Assembly: GCA_020832545.1 (NCBI GenBank)
Contig: JAFIEK010000004.1
Span: 62,001-126,000 of the forward strand
Source of the DNA: Pararhodobacter sp.
GTDB taxonomy: Bacteria > Pseudomonadota > Alphaproteobacteria > Rhodobacterales > Rhodobacteraceae
DNA length: 64,000 nucleotides
Reading direction: 5' to 3'
Below, in pieces: positions 9,765-19,286 of the stretch. Within the stretch, counting starts at the first letter, position 1, and each line of letters begins with the position of its first letter. A program made the translations under genes and the position numbers. The notes beneath the pieces are model-generated. The model was not told the origin of the DNA. It searched no databases and saw only the letters and a program-made list of their open reading frames with translations.

Positions 9765-10019
9765 TCAGGCGCGTTTGATCAGGCGGATCAGGAACAGCAG
9801 GATCACCGCCCCGATGGTTGCGTGGATGATGGCGCCGGCTATTCCGGTGCCGATGCTCAGTCCCAACCTCGGAAGTATGAGGCCCGCCACAAAGGCACCC
9901 ACGATCCCGACCACGATGTTGCCAAGCAGGCCGTAGCCATAGCCCTTGACGATCAGCCCTGCGAGCCAACCGGCAACCGCGCCGACGAGTAGAATTACGA
10001 ACAGACTTTCGAGTGCCAT
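9765..10019 (-). CDS. GlsB/YeaQ/YmgE-family (transglycosylase-associated) small membrane protein
   Basis: 84 aa: LVGAVAGWLAGLIVKGYGYGLLGNIVVGIVGAFVAGLILPRLGLSIGTGIAGAIIHATIGAVILLFLIRL. Confidence 0.92.
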   Translation of the reverse strand: MALESLFVILLVGAVAGWLAGLIVKGYGYGLLGNIVVGIVGAFVAGLILPRLGLSIGTGIAGAIIHATIGAVILLFLIRLIKRA

Positions 10020-10260
10020 CTTGGCTCCTTGCGCTTATGCGTGAAACAATTCAGATCAACAGCAGACCCCGTAAAACCGTCGTTTCCTGCGGCATGATCC
10101 TTGCAGGACCGACCCATGTCAACGAAGACAGCAGCGCATCAGGTTCCTGCGAGCCGGCACACAAAGCGCGCTTTTGCGACCAGAGCCTGCACAACAATAT
10201 CGCACGGTACCTGCATCTTTGACAGCGCCAAACACATCACCAAAACCGTGTAGGACGCCA

Positions 10261-12108
10261 TCAGCGTGCATGGCCTGTCGACGAGTCCAGATTGTACCGC
10301 TGACGAAAGTCGCGCTCTGCTTCGTCGATCGCTGCAAGCAGCTCTGCGCGGTGACCTTCCCGTGACCAAAGCTCCTCCAGCTTGAGGATCAGAAACTCCG
10401 CGCCTGCTCCGACCGAAATTCCACCGACCACACCGCCGACGGCTGCACCGATCGCGGTGCCAATCACCGGCACGAAAGAGCCAACAACACCACCGGCCAC
10501 GGCCCCCGCCGCCGCACCACCACCGCTGGATGCGGCACGGGCACTGGCAAGCCGGGTGATTGCTGTGGCCGCCGCCCGAAATGTTCCGCGCGCGGCCACC
10601 CGCGTGAGAACCTGCCGCGTGACGGCAGCGGCCAACACACCGGACAGACCGGTGGTTGCGGCGGTTACGCCCAAGCGCTGCTCTAGTGACGTGATCCCGG
10701 CGTGATGTGGCAGCGACAACAGATCCTCCAGATCTGCACGCAACACCACCTCTGCTTCGTCCTCCGCGCCGATGTCGATGCGCCGCGCCTCAAGGGTCTC
10801 GGTTGCGCGTTGCCGGAACGCCTGCTGTCTGCGCGCGTCATCGGCAAGCGCCGCCGCCAGCACCTGTTCGAACTCCTGCAGCGCGGCGTCAATCGCGAAG
10901 GTTTCTGCTAGTTTCTCGGTCAGGTGCTCTTCAATATTGCCCATCAACAGGCTCGCAAGACGCCCCCATTCGCCGGGCAGGCTGTAGTACCAGTCAAGGT
11001 AAAGATCGACATTGTCGCGCACCTGCGCGAAACCGGAGTCGAGGGCGGCGTCGATGGCGACGACCGCCGCAGCGGTGTCTTCCGCCATGGTGTTGCCAAT
11101 CGCCACGATCTCCTGATGCGTTCCCGCCGGGTAATAGCTATCACCGATCAGTTCGACTGCACGCGTCAGGGTTGCCTCGGGGCTTCTTGTCGCCGGATGC
11201 TTTTCAATGGCTGATTCCATCACGCCAACCAGCGGCAGGTAGATGAACAAGACCAGTATCGCCAGCAACCCGCCCGCATTGGCGATACGCCAGGGTGAGA
11301 CGGTTTCAGTCTTCAGATCGGGGCTGCTGTGCAAAAGTATCCGCCTGTACTCACCCATCGGAACAAGAAACGCACACAACGTGATGCAGGCGGCGAAATA
11401 GAGTGGAAACCGGCTGAGACCGGACAGAAAAACACCCGGCAAGGCCACAATGCCCGGCTCTGCGATCAACCGGGCCATGAACCAGTGTTCCAGCCCTGCC
11501 CAGTCTCTGCCCCATCCGCTTGCAAGGGCAGCCACGGCACTCTCACCCAGCCATGAGGGTTGCTGGCGCATCGCGTCGATGGCTTCGCGCAGGTTTTCGT
11601 ATGCATCATAGGTCACAAGGGCGATGCGCAAAGCCGGATCGATCACGATCATCAGCGCGGCGGTTGCAGCCGCGGCCCAAAGCAGGGGCCAACCCTCGCG
11701 ATAAAGCGGCTGGACCTGTTTGCGCAATCGGTTGCCGTAGAAATACCAGACCAGCCCCAGAAGCGCGAGGCAGGCACTCAGCAGGAAGATGTCGATCAGG
11801 TTGGGAACCGCCAGCCGGATCACCAGCAGCGCCGCCGTCATGAATGCAACAAGAATACCAAAGATCAACCGCAGCCATGGCCCCGAAAACCATCGAACCG
11901 CGACAGAGTCAGGCGACCACAGGCTCAGGCTATGAATGCGTCGAAGCGTTGCCAGATACGTGCCGAAAACCCCCGACGGGGCCGCAAGGATCAGAAAGAA
12001 CAAGGCCAGCACCAGAGGGCCTGAAGTGCCCGGAAGTGCGTAGGCAAAAAATGCAATCACGCCTGCATAGGCAATCGCAGCGAAAACCTTCATCTGCACT
12101 GCCCTCAT
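10261..12108 (-). CDS. Large membrane protein of unknown function with C-terminal glycine-zipper segment
   Basis: From MRAVQMKVFAAIAYAGVIAFFAYALPG; several TM segments; C-terminal GGGAAAGAVAGGVVGSFVPVIGTAIGAAVGGVVGGISVGAGAEF. Confidence 0.65.
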   Translation of the reverse strand: MRAVQMKVFAAIAYAGVIAFFAYALPGTSGPLVLALFFLILAAPSGVFGTYLATLRRIHSLSLWSPDSVAVRWFSGPWLRLIFGILVAFMTAALLVIRLAVPNLIDIFLLSACLALLGLVWYFYGNRLRKQVQPLYREGWPLLWAAAATAALMIVIDPALRIALVTYDAYENLREAIDAMRQQPSWLGESAVAALASGWGRDWAGLEHWFMARLIAEPGIVALPGVFLSGLSRFPLYFAACITLCAFLVPMGEYRRILLHSSPDLKTETVSPWRIANAGGLLAILVLFIYLPLVGVMESAIEKHPATRSPEATLTRAVELIGDSYYPAGTHQEIVAIGNTMAEDTAAAVVAIDAALDSGFAQVRDNVDLYLDWYYSLPGEWGRLASLLMGNIEEHLTEKLAETFAIDAALQEFEQVLAAALADDARRQQAFRQRATETLEARRIDIGAEDEAEVVLRADLEDLLSLPHHAGITSLEQRLGVTAATTGLSGVLAAAVTRQVLTRVAARGTFRAAATAITRLASARAASSGGGAAAGAVAGGVVGSFVPVIGTAIGAAVGGVVGGISVGAGAEFLILKLEELWSREGHRAELLAAIDEAERDFRQRYNLDSSTGHAR

Positions 12109-12469
12109 GGTCAGCACCTTTCGTGCTCTGGTCTTGCCAAGTCTATCCTCATGCCGCGTTGGCAACAACGGATGTATCCTTGTTTGCGCCGGGCCCGTTC
12201 GCGCATGCCTTGACCGAATCAATCACGCCATCTAGCCTCGATTTTCAGAAAACTGAATAAGCCTTTCATTTCACAAGGGTTATTCCCGTTCGGCGGGCCA
12301 TCGGCGTCAGCCTGACGCTGTGCGATGCCTTGGGCATGCTGCACATGTAACCATGTGCCGGAACCTCGCCCGGTGGCCGTGGCCGATCAAGCAGGCAGGG
12401 TGGTGCAGCGGCACCGACAGCTACCCCTGCCAAGACAAAACAATCCGCGCGCACCCATGAAGGAGGGTC

Positions 12470-14959
12470 ATGCTGCAACGCCATTCTTTCACCGCTCGGT
12501 TCAAGTTCCCCACCTATAGCCAGCCATGGTGGCGTCTCTTGGCTTCCTGCGCCTTGGCAACCACGCTGGCCAGCGCCACGCTTGCCCAAACAGCTGCGGC
12601 AGAAACCGATATCTTGCTTGAGGACTGGTTGATCGATTTACCCATTGTTGACCATCCACAATTGCAACCCCTGTTTCCCACCACAACCCCTGTGGTTGAG
12701 GACATCCCCGAACAATCTGACTCAGCCGGATATCTGCGCGCCCCGGCGCGCGCGCCCGTCGGATCGCGGGTGCGGGTCGCGCTAGAGGGCACCGAAACAT
12801 CTGACTGGTTGATCCTTGTCGATCCCGATGCCCCCGACGACACAATGACGGACAACTACAACCGCCGTAGCAACTCGGTCGGGGACGAAACGGTGCGCTT
12901 TCGCCGGGCCTCCGGGTTTCCCGGTATGCAGGAATTGCGTCTGCTCCGCTCGGGCGAGGGGATCATCGCACGTCAGAGCGTTGAGCTGTTCGACATCGAT
13001 ATCGACATGCTGGCCCCGGCGGACGTCAGTGCGGGGGAATCCTTCGATGTCTTCCTGAACCCGGTCATGAGTGGCCATCTCATCATCACCGATCCGGACC
13101 ATGATCCCGAGGATGTCGCCGATCGCTACAACCGCATGCGCTACGGGGTAAGGGATGGTGAGGGGCCGGGGATGTTCAGCCGGACTGCCCCCGATCAGCC
13201 GGGCCTTTATGAACTGCGCTTCCACTTCAACATGGGTGCCGATGGGCGGCTGATGGCGCGCGCGCCGATCCGGGTGGTGGAAGGCGAAGCGCCGGCCGCC
13301 ACTGATGATGATAGGCTGGCCGAACTTGAGGCGCGTATCAAAGAGCTGACCACTCGGCTGGACGACGTGACACTGGCCGAAGCCCATGATCTGCGCAACG
13401 AGATCGCGGCGCTGGGTCTGCCCGCGCTGGGCCTGCTGGTGAACCTGCTTGAACGCGAGTTGCTCAGCCCGCAGATGGCCTTTGCCTTCATGAACGCCCC
13501 GTCACCCGCCACGCTGGCCCCGGTTGCCACAGGTGCGCCTGTGCCTGCTTCAACTGGCAGCGCGGCTCCGGGCTCCGGGCCTTATCAGGTTACCGGTGTC
13601 GATGCGCAGGATGTGCTGAATGTGCGCAACGCACCCGGTGCGGACCACATGATTGTCGGCATGCTTGCCCCCGGAGCAACCAACATTGCGATCACCGGCC
13701 AGACCGAACGCGCCGCAGATGGCGGAACCTGGTGGCAGATCACAGACCCCACGCTTCCCGGCGGGGCCGGTTGGGTCAATGCGCAGTTCCTGCAACCCGC
13801 GCCAGACACGACAGAGGAACGGCTTCGCGTGACCGGGGTTGAGCCGAATGCCGTCTTGTATCTGCGCGGCGAACCATCGCCCGATGCGGCAATCGTCGGC
13901 ATTCTGCAACCAGACGCCAGCGGCATCGCAAGCACCGGCCACACGGCACGCGACAACGGCACCCGCTGGGTTGAGCTGCGCCACCCTGACGCCCCCGGCG
14001 GGCTGGGCTGGGCAAAGAACACCTACCTGACCGCCGACGAACAAACGCCGCCTGGCCCCACCATCGCAGACCTGGCCGAAGGCTTCACCCGCGCCCCGGG
14101 CTACACCGAAATCGACCCGGAAGACCTTGATTATACGATCGAACAGATCCTGCACTACGCCCCTGCGTCGGCAATGACCCCCGGCGCTGATCTGTCCCCG
14201 CTGGTCAAGGCGGTGGTGGCGCTTCAGTCGCAGAATGGGCGGCTGCCGGTTGCGCGTTATCACTTACGCTACGGTGAGAAAGAGGTTCCCGCCAACCCTG
14301 ACCATGCCCCTGAGCCGCTGAGCGTGATCGAAATCCGCCGGTTCAATCTGGGCCCGGCGCTGCACCGGCAGCTTGTGGAAAGCGACGGCGCCGAGAACGT
14401 CCTCGACGCCCAGCATTTTGGCGAAGATCGCCCGAATGTTAGCTGGCGGCTGGTCACGCGCGGGCTGCGCGGCACGGACGCTATGATCGTCGCGGCCTCC
14501 CACCGTGAGATTGAAACACCCGAGGCGGATTGCCTGGGCTTTCACTGCCAGATGGGGCAGGCGATCATTCCGCATCTGACCGACTGGGACATGCACGGCA
14601 CCCAGACATCGCCATCCTTCCGACCGTCCTATGATGAGCTCTGGCGCGGCGGCCCCTCCAGCGCCGCTGCGCTGGACTTGCTGGCGCTGTATCATGGACT
14701 GGCAGAGGCCAGCGATGGCGATGCGCGCTGGCGAAGCTTCGAATGGCGCGAAGGCGTCACACCCGGCGACCCGTTTGTCGAGGTGATCATCGAAACCGGC
14801 ATTGGCCACGAAACGGTGGTCGATGTGGCGATGCGCGACAGCCATGTGATGGACACATCGGTGGACACTGTCTGGTTTCGCCTGCGCGCCCTTTCAGGGG
14901 GCGACGACGCCGAGATCCTGCCCGGCTTTGCCGCCGAATACCGGCACGCGCACCAGTAG
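12470..14959 (+). CDS. Exported protein with two N-terminal beta-sandwich-like repeats, two bacterial SH3 domains and an unassigned C-terminal region
   Basis: Signal-like LLASCALATTLASATLAQTAAAE; SH3 copies at about 13583-13793 (YQVTGVDAQDVLNVRNAPGADHMIVGMLAPG...GWVNAQFL) and 13822-14031 (LRVTGVEPNAVLYLRGEPSPDAAIVGILQPD...GWAKNTYL). Confidence 0.8.
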   Translation: MLQRHSFTARFKFPTYSQPWWRLLASCALATTLASATLAQTAAAETDILLEDWLIDLPIVDHPQLQPLFPTTTPVVEDIPEQSDSAGYLRAPARAPVGSRVRVALEGTETSDWLILVDPDAPDDTMTDNYNRRSNSVGDETVRFRRASGFPGMQELRLLRSGEGIIARQSVELFDIDIDMLAPADVSAGESFDVFLNPVMSGHLIITDPDHDPEDVADRYNRMRYGVRDGEGPGMFSRTAPDQPGLYELRFHFNMGADGRLMARAPIRVVEGEAPAATDDDRLAELEARIKELTTRLDDVTLAEAHDLRNEIAALGLPALGLLVNLLERELLSPQMAFAFMNAPSPATLAPVATGAPVPASTGSAAPGSGPYQVTGVDAQDVLNVRNAPGADHMIVGMLAPGATNIAITGQTERAADGGTWWQITDPTLPGGAGWVNAQFLQPAPDTTEERLRVTGVEPNAVLYLRGEPSPDAAIVGILQPDASGIASTGHTARDNGTRWVELRHPDAPGGLGWAKNTYLTADEQTPPGPTIADLAEGFTRAPGYTEIDPEDLDYTIEQILHYAPASAMTPGADLSPLVKAVVALQSQNGRLPVARYHLRYGEKEVPANPDHAPEPLSVIEIRRFNLGPALHRQLVESDGAENVLDAQHFGEDRPNVSWRLVTRGLRGTDAMIVAASHREIETPEADCLGFHCQMGQAIIPHLTDWDMHGTQTSPSFRPSYDELWRGGPSSAAALDLLALYHGLAEASDGDARWRSFEWREGVTPGDPFVEVIIETGIGHETVVDVAMRDSHVMDTSVDTVWFRLRALSGGDDAEILPGFAAEYRHAHQ

Positions 14960-15014
14960 ACGCGGCACCGCCCCAATCACGAAACACACCAAACAAGTTG
15001 CGAAGGAGTATATT

Positions 15015-15710
15015 GTGACACGATCAAACCACCTGCCTGCCACCAGAACCCATGCGGCATCGTGCTGTCTGGCGATGGCCCTGCTTCTGACACCCGCGCC
15101 GGGCATGGCAGACATGACGGACGAATCCCTGTCAGCCGATTTCGCTTTCGAACTGATCGATCCCGGCTTTTGCATCATGCCCCCGGCTGAGATGTCGGAT
15201 GCCGATCTGCGCACCATTCTGTCAGAGCAGGCAGACGAAATTCCCCTGACGGGTGACATCACTGCACCGGTTGAGGCCGGTTTGCATGGCAACGGTTTCT
15301 TCGCACGCGGCAGCGGTCGCAATGCTGTGGCCGCCACCATGCATGCCATGATCGTCCCCAAAGCAGGCACGCTTTCGGCGCTCTGTCTGGCCTTTGTGCC
15401 CGTGAACGGGATGAACACGACAGACGGCGATGCACCGCTCTATGGCCCCGACAGCGCCCCGGACGAGGGTGATTACTACATGGCCTTTGCCCGACTGCTC
15501 AGCCGCGAGGATGGTGCCGAGATCCAGCTGGGTGATCTGACAATCGGTGAAGGGCAGATCAGTTTCTCGGAAGACATGGGCGACGTTGTCACCGGAACAC
15601 TGGCGCTGTCAGGCGAGGTTTCTGACGGCAGTGCGCTCGATTTCGCTTTTGAATTCGCTCTGTTCGAGGAAGAGATGCTGCGCTTCGTCGATCTGACCGG
15701 GTCCGAGTGA
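15015..15710 (+). CDS. Small exported protein of unknown function, probable GTG start
   Basis: AAGGAG at 15003-15008, GTG at 15015; VTRSNHLPATRTHAASCCLAMALLLTPAPGMADM signal-like; the annotated ATG at 14928 overlaps the upstream gene. Confidence 0.65.
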   Translation: MTRSNHLPATRTHAASCCLAMALLLTPAPGMADMTDESLSADFAFELIDPGFCIMPPAEMSDADLRTILSEQADEIPLTGDITAPVEAGLHGNGFFARGSGRNAVAATMHAMIVPKAGTLSALCLAFVPVNGMNTTDGDAPLYGPDSAPDEGDYYMAFARLLSREDGAEIQLGDLTIGEGQISFSEDMGDVVTGTLALSGEVSDGSALDFAFEFALFEEEMLRFVDLTGSE

Positions 15711-15789
15711 GCGCTGTGTTCCGGTCGCGCATCGTTGCGTCAGGGCGCGCGCCGGGGGCAAGGTTTGCACAATCAGGGAGACACACATC

Positions 15790-16428
15790 ATGACAATGCC
15801 AGGCACAGTCACACCCCGCAATGCACGCCCTGCCCTTGCCCGCCTGATCGCAGGCCTGCTGACGCTTTGCCTGTTGGCGATCATGGCCCAGCCCGCGCAG
15901 CCCAGCGAAGTGACCTATCGCGTGGTCAATGTGGCCTCGAATGACGTGCTGAATGTGCGCGACCGTGTTGGCGTGCCGGGCAGCCGTATTGTCGGCATTC
16001 TTCCGCCCGGCACGCGCGGCATTGTCTGGACCGGAGAGCAGGGTCGCGCGGGCGACGGCGCGCGCTGGTACAGGGTCATCCACCCGCGCATCCTCTCAGG
16101 CGGCTGGGTGAACGCCCGCTTTCTGGCCGAGGAAGCCGTTACATTCGACGCGGAACAAGAACCCACGGACAGCATCTTTCTTGATCACACCGCGCATGAG
16201 CGCCCCTACCGTGTGACCGGGGTGGCGGCAAATGACGTGCTCAACATCCGCTCCGGCCCCGGCACATCCCACGCGATCGTCGGTATTTTCCCACCGAATG
16301 CTCGCGATATCTGGATCAGTGGCCGTATCCGGACACTGGACAGCGGTGCCGTCTGGGTGGAGGTCCGCTCCAGCGCCCTGCCGGGCGGGGTTGGCTGGGT
16401 CAACGGCCGCTTCCTTGATCCGATGTGA
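15790..16428 (+). CDS. Exported protein with two SH3-like domains
   Basis: Signal-like segment, then YRVVNVASNDVLNVRDRVGVPGSRIVGILPPGTRG...GGWVNARFL and YRVTGVAANDVLNIRSGPGTSHAIVGIFPPNARD...GWVNGRFL. Confidence 0.88.
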   Translation: MTMPGTVTPRNARPALARLIAGLLTLCLLAIMAQPAQPSEVTYRVVNVASNDVLNVRDRVGVPGSRIVGILPPGTRGIVWTGEQGRAGDGARWYRVIHPRILSGGWVNARFLAEEAVTFDAEQEPTDSIFLDHTAHERPYRVTGVAANDVLNIRSGPGTSHAIVGIFPPNARDIWISGRIRTLDSGAVWVEVRSSALPGGVGWVNGRFLDPM

Positions 16429-16440
16429 CCGGTGCGCGAA

Positions 16441-16484
16441 CGTGCACGGTGACGGCCCGGCAGCCGTGCGCCGTGCACGCTTTT
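16441..16484. terminator. Hairpin CGTGCACGG...CCGTGCACG + CTTTT between convergent genes
   Basis: 9-bp perfect outer stem and T4; located between the SH3 gene (+) and vWA gene (-). Confidence 0.6.
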
Positions 16485-16520
16485 GCAAAGGCATTCTGAT
16501 CGGCGGTCAGTCGCGGGTCT

Positions 16521-18725
16521 TTATTCTGGCAACACAAACGTCATGCGTGCCAGAACCTCGCCGGTATCAGAGGCGCGGTAACGCAGTTCGAACTGGCCTT
16601 TCGCAGCAGGTGCGAACAACTCCAGCGGGCTGCCCTGCGATGCGCGCGCACTGCGCAAGGCGGGGGCATCATCCTCGCTGCCCGCGGGAACGACCTCGAT
16701 AAAGTCTTCATACCGGCCCGGCCCCGTCCATTCTACCGTGAGGGTGCCGCCGCTGCGGAGATCGCCGGTCAAGGACAGCGTGACCTCGCCCGATTCCACA
16801 ATGACGGGAAGACTGATCAGCGTTCGCTGCGACCTTGAGATGACATAGCGCAGTTCATATTCGCCCGGCACGTCCGGGGCGCGCAGACGCACGGGCGAAC
16901 CCCTGTCAGCACCTGCATAATCGTTGTAGCGCCCCTCATCGGCACCTCTTTCAACGATGGTCAGATAATCCCCCGAGGTCCCCGGCCCGGTCCATTCGAA
17001 GCTGAAGTAACCTCCGGGCACAATCGGCGTGACATTTGAGATCGTGGCAACTGCCGGGGTCAGGGTGATGGGGCGCATCGCCACGGTCCGCGATGACCCT
17101 GACATCACATAGCGCACCTCATGCGCGCCCAGTGCATCCGGCAACCGGAACCTTGCAGTGCCGCCGTTCGCCGTATTGAAGTAGTCGTTATAGGCCCCCT
17201 CGGGCGCTCCGGCCTCGACGACGGTGATGTAGTCGCCCGGATTGGCCGGCCCGGTCCATTCAACCTCGATCATGGTTGAGGCCACAGCCTGATCCGGTGC
17301 CATGAGGGTGACCTGCGCGGCGGTCAGGGTGATCGGGCGCGTCGCGAGCGTTTCGCCGGTGCGTGCAACAAATCTGACCTCATGGGCACCCAGCCCGTCA
17401 GGGGAGCGGAACCGTGCGGGAGAGCCGCCAGCGACGCCGGTGTAATCATTGTAGCTGCCGGGGGGTGCCCCGACCTCGACAATGGTCAGGTAGCTGCCAT
17501 CCTCAATCACATCAGCCTGCCAGACCACCTCGATGGGGGCACCGCCTTCAGCCGTATCGGGGGCATCCAGAACGATCTGGGCCAAATGCTCGTCCATAGG
17601 CACGCGCAGGGTCTGATCTTCGGACACGTCAGCCGTTATACTGGCCGCACCGCTTCGCACGCCAGCCACACCTTCAATGCGGTAATCGCCCGCAGGAACG
17701 AGCACGGACAGGCGCTCTCCCTGCGCCGTGCCGGTAGTGGCGGTTTCGTCGGCAAGGTTCAACAGGGTCCATTCGACATCAGGTATGATGGCGCCAGTCA
17801 CGGCATCGACACCTTCAAGGGTCAGGGTGGCAAGTATCTTGTCCAGCGGAACGTCGATCAGGCCAGTCATGCCGTTCTCAATCGCCAGCTCAATATGCCC
17901 GGCAAACCCCGGCAGGCTGGCGGCGACGCGATAAATCCCCGGCTCGAATACCGCGACCGGGGTTGCCTCACTGGTGGCGTCCAGTATTTCAGCGCCGGTT
18001 GCCGTATCGGTCCAGGTCCAGTCCGCACTGCCAAGCGGCTGCCCGTTGCGGCTGTCAACCGCGCGGAATTGCAGCTCGGCGGGAAGCGGCACAACCTCTG
18101 AAACCGCCATCATCGCTTCTGCCAGTTCCGCGCCCGAGTTGGTCTGAAACAGCATGCCGCCGGTCAGATCAGGCAGACAGGACAGGCTGCTGACTTCATC
18201 CTGCGTCAGGCCAAATCCAACGACATGGGCGCGGATATCGATCCCTTCAGCGGCAAGCTGGGCCGCCAGCGCGCAGGGGTCACCGCCGCAATTCTCCAAC
18301 CCGTCGGTTACCAGAATGATATCGGCGGCTTCTGCCGTCGCGGGTATCTGCTGGCGGGCCAGAGCAAGGCTATCGGTCAGCGGTGTCATTCCCTGCGGGT
18401 TCAGGCCGCGTATCCGCGCCGACAGGCTGCTGGCGTCCTGCAAGCCCAAGGGTGCGACAACCTCGATATCGGCGCAATCGCCCCGCCTGCGGTGGCCGTA
18501 GGCGATTACCGACAGCGGAATCGTGGCGTCGCGGCTGTCGAAGAACTGGCTCATGACATCGCGGGCAATCTCGATGCGTGTAATGTCGCCCTCCATCCGG
18601 TTCCACATTGAACCGGAGGCATCGAACACCATGATCGCGACCCGCTCCTGCGCCACAACGGGCTGTGCCGACAGCATACCTGCCGCCGCAGCCACCGCTA
18701 CAACACCTTGAAAAAATGGTCTCAC
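16521..18725 (-). CDS. Exported von Willebrand factor type A protein with C-terminal tandem repeats
   Basis: Signal peptide; IMVFDASGSMWNRM (MIDAS DxSxS), IILVTDGLENCGGDP; then four roughly 85-aa repeats (LTIVEVGAPPGSYNDYTGVAGGSPARFRSPDGLGAHEVRFV and relatives). Confidence 0.9.
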   Translation of the reverse strand: MRPFFQGVVAVAAAAGMLSAQPVVAQERVAIMVFDASGSMWNRMEGDITRIEIARDVMSQFFDSRDATIPLSVIAYGHRRRGDCADIEVVAPLGLQDASSLSARIRGLNPQGMTPLTDSLALARQQIPATAEAADIILVTDGLENCGGDPCALAAQLAAEGIDIRAHVVGFGLTQDEVSSLSCLPDLTGGMLFQTNSGAELAEAMMAVSEVVPLPAELQFRAVDSRNGQPLGSADWTWTDTATGAEILDATSEATPVAVFEPGIYRVAASLPGFAGHIELAIENGMTGLIDVPLDKILATLTLEGVDAVTGAIIPDVEWTLLNLADETATTGTAQGERLSVLVPAGDYRIEGVAGVRSGAASITADVSEDQTLRVPMDEHLAQIVLDAPDTAEGGAPIEVVWQADVIEDGSYLTIVEVGAPPGSYNDYTGVAGGSPARFRSPDGLGAHEVRFVARTGETLATRPITLTAAQVTLMAPDQAVASTMIEVEWTGPANPGDYITVVEAGAPEGAYNDYFNTANGGTARFRLPDALGAHEVRYVMSGSSRTVAMRPITLTPAVATISNVTPIVPGGYFSFEWTGPGTSGDYLTIVERGADEGRYNDYAGADRGSPVRLRAPDVPGEYELRYVISRSQRTLISLPVIVESGEVTLSLTGDLRSGGTLTVEWTGPGRYEDFIEVVPAGSEDDAPALRSARASQGSPLELFAPAAKGQFELRYRASDTGEVLARMTFVLPE
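16527..17582 (-). repeat. Four tandem copies of a roughly 85-aa repeat in the vWA protein (approx. residues 382-733)
   Basis: Repeated pattern V-W-TGP---DY-T-VE-GA--G-YNDY----GG--RFR-PD--G-HE-RYV------RPITLT; boundaries approximate. Confidence 0.75.
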
Positions 18726-19286
18726 GTCGCGTCTCCTTGCTACAGTTGCACGCGCGGCATCTGGCTGCGAGTGCGGTCACATGCGTTACAGGTATCGGCC
18801 CGAACCCCCGACAAAAGAGAGCGGCAGCAGCAGGTTGCGGCCCAGCACCGGCAATGCTGGCGCAAGCCTGCGCACGGTCAGTCTCGGGGTCAGTTCAGGG
18901 TCAGACGGAAATTAGAACAGGTCAGGTCCAAAGGCAGCACGTTTGCGATGCGCCAGAATAAGCGCACGGCCATCTTAAAAGGGCATCATCGCGACATTCG
19001 GACTTTGATATGCCCCGATCAGTCAGTGAAAAGCGATAATCCTCGCCCTGTATTGCTTAATGAAGCTGTATGCAGGTTTCGTCCTCAGGTTGACTTTCAT
19101 TAGCGCCACCCTTCGCGGTGCTGTCAACTTTTAACTCCTGCTGTCGCGAATAATCAGGCGTTTTCAAATGCCCGACCGGTCTGCGCCCCCACATCAAAGC
19201 CGTGCCGCCCCTCGCCGCCGCGCCCGGTGAACGCGGGTCGAGGGGCATTTGCCGCGTGAGGGCCGGGCGTGACGGCTGCTGCCCGT

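Noticed and set aside
18726-19286. 560-bp gap between vWA and serine hydrolase genes as a possible ncRNA locus
   Set aside because: Only short, imperfect hairpins (GTTGAC...GTCAAC, 19091-19132) and no conserved RNA motif; no support without expression or comparative data.
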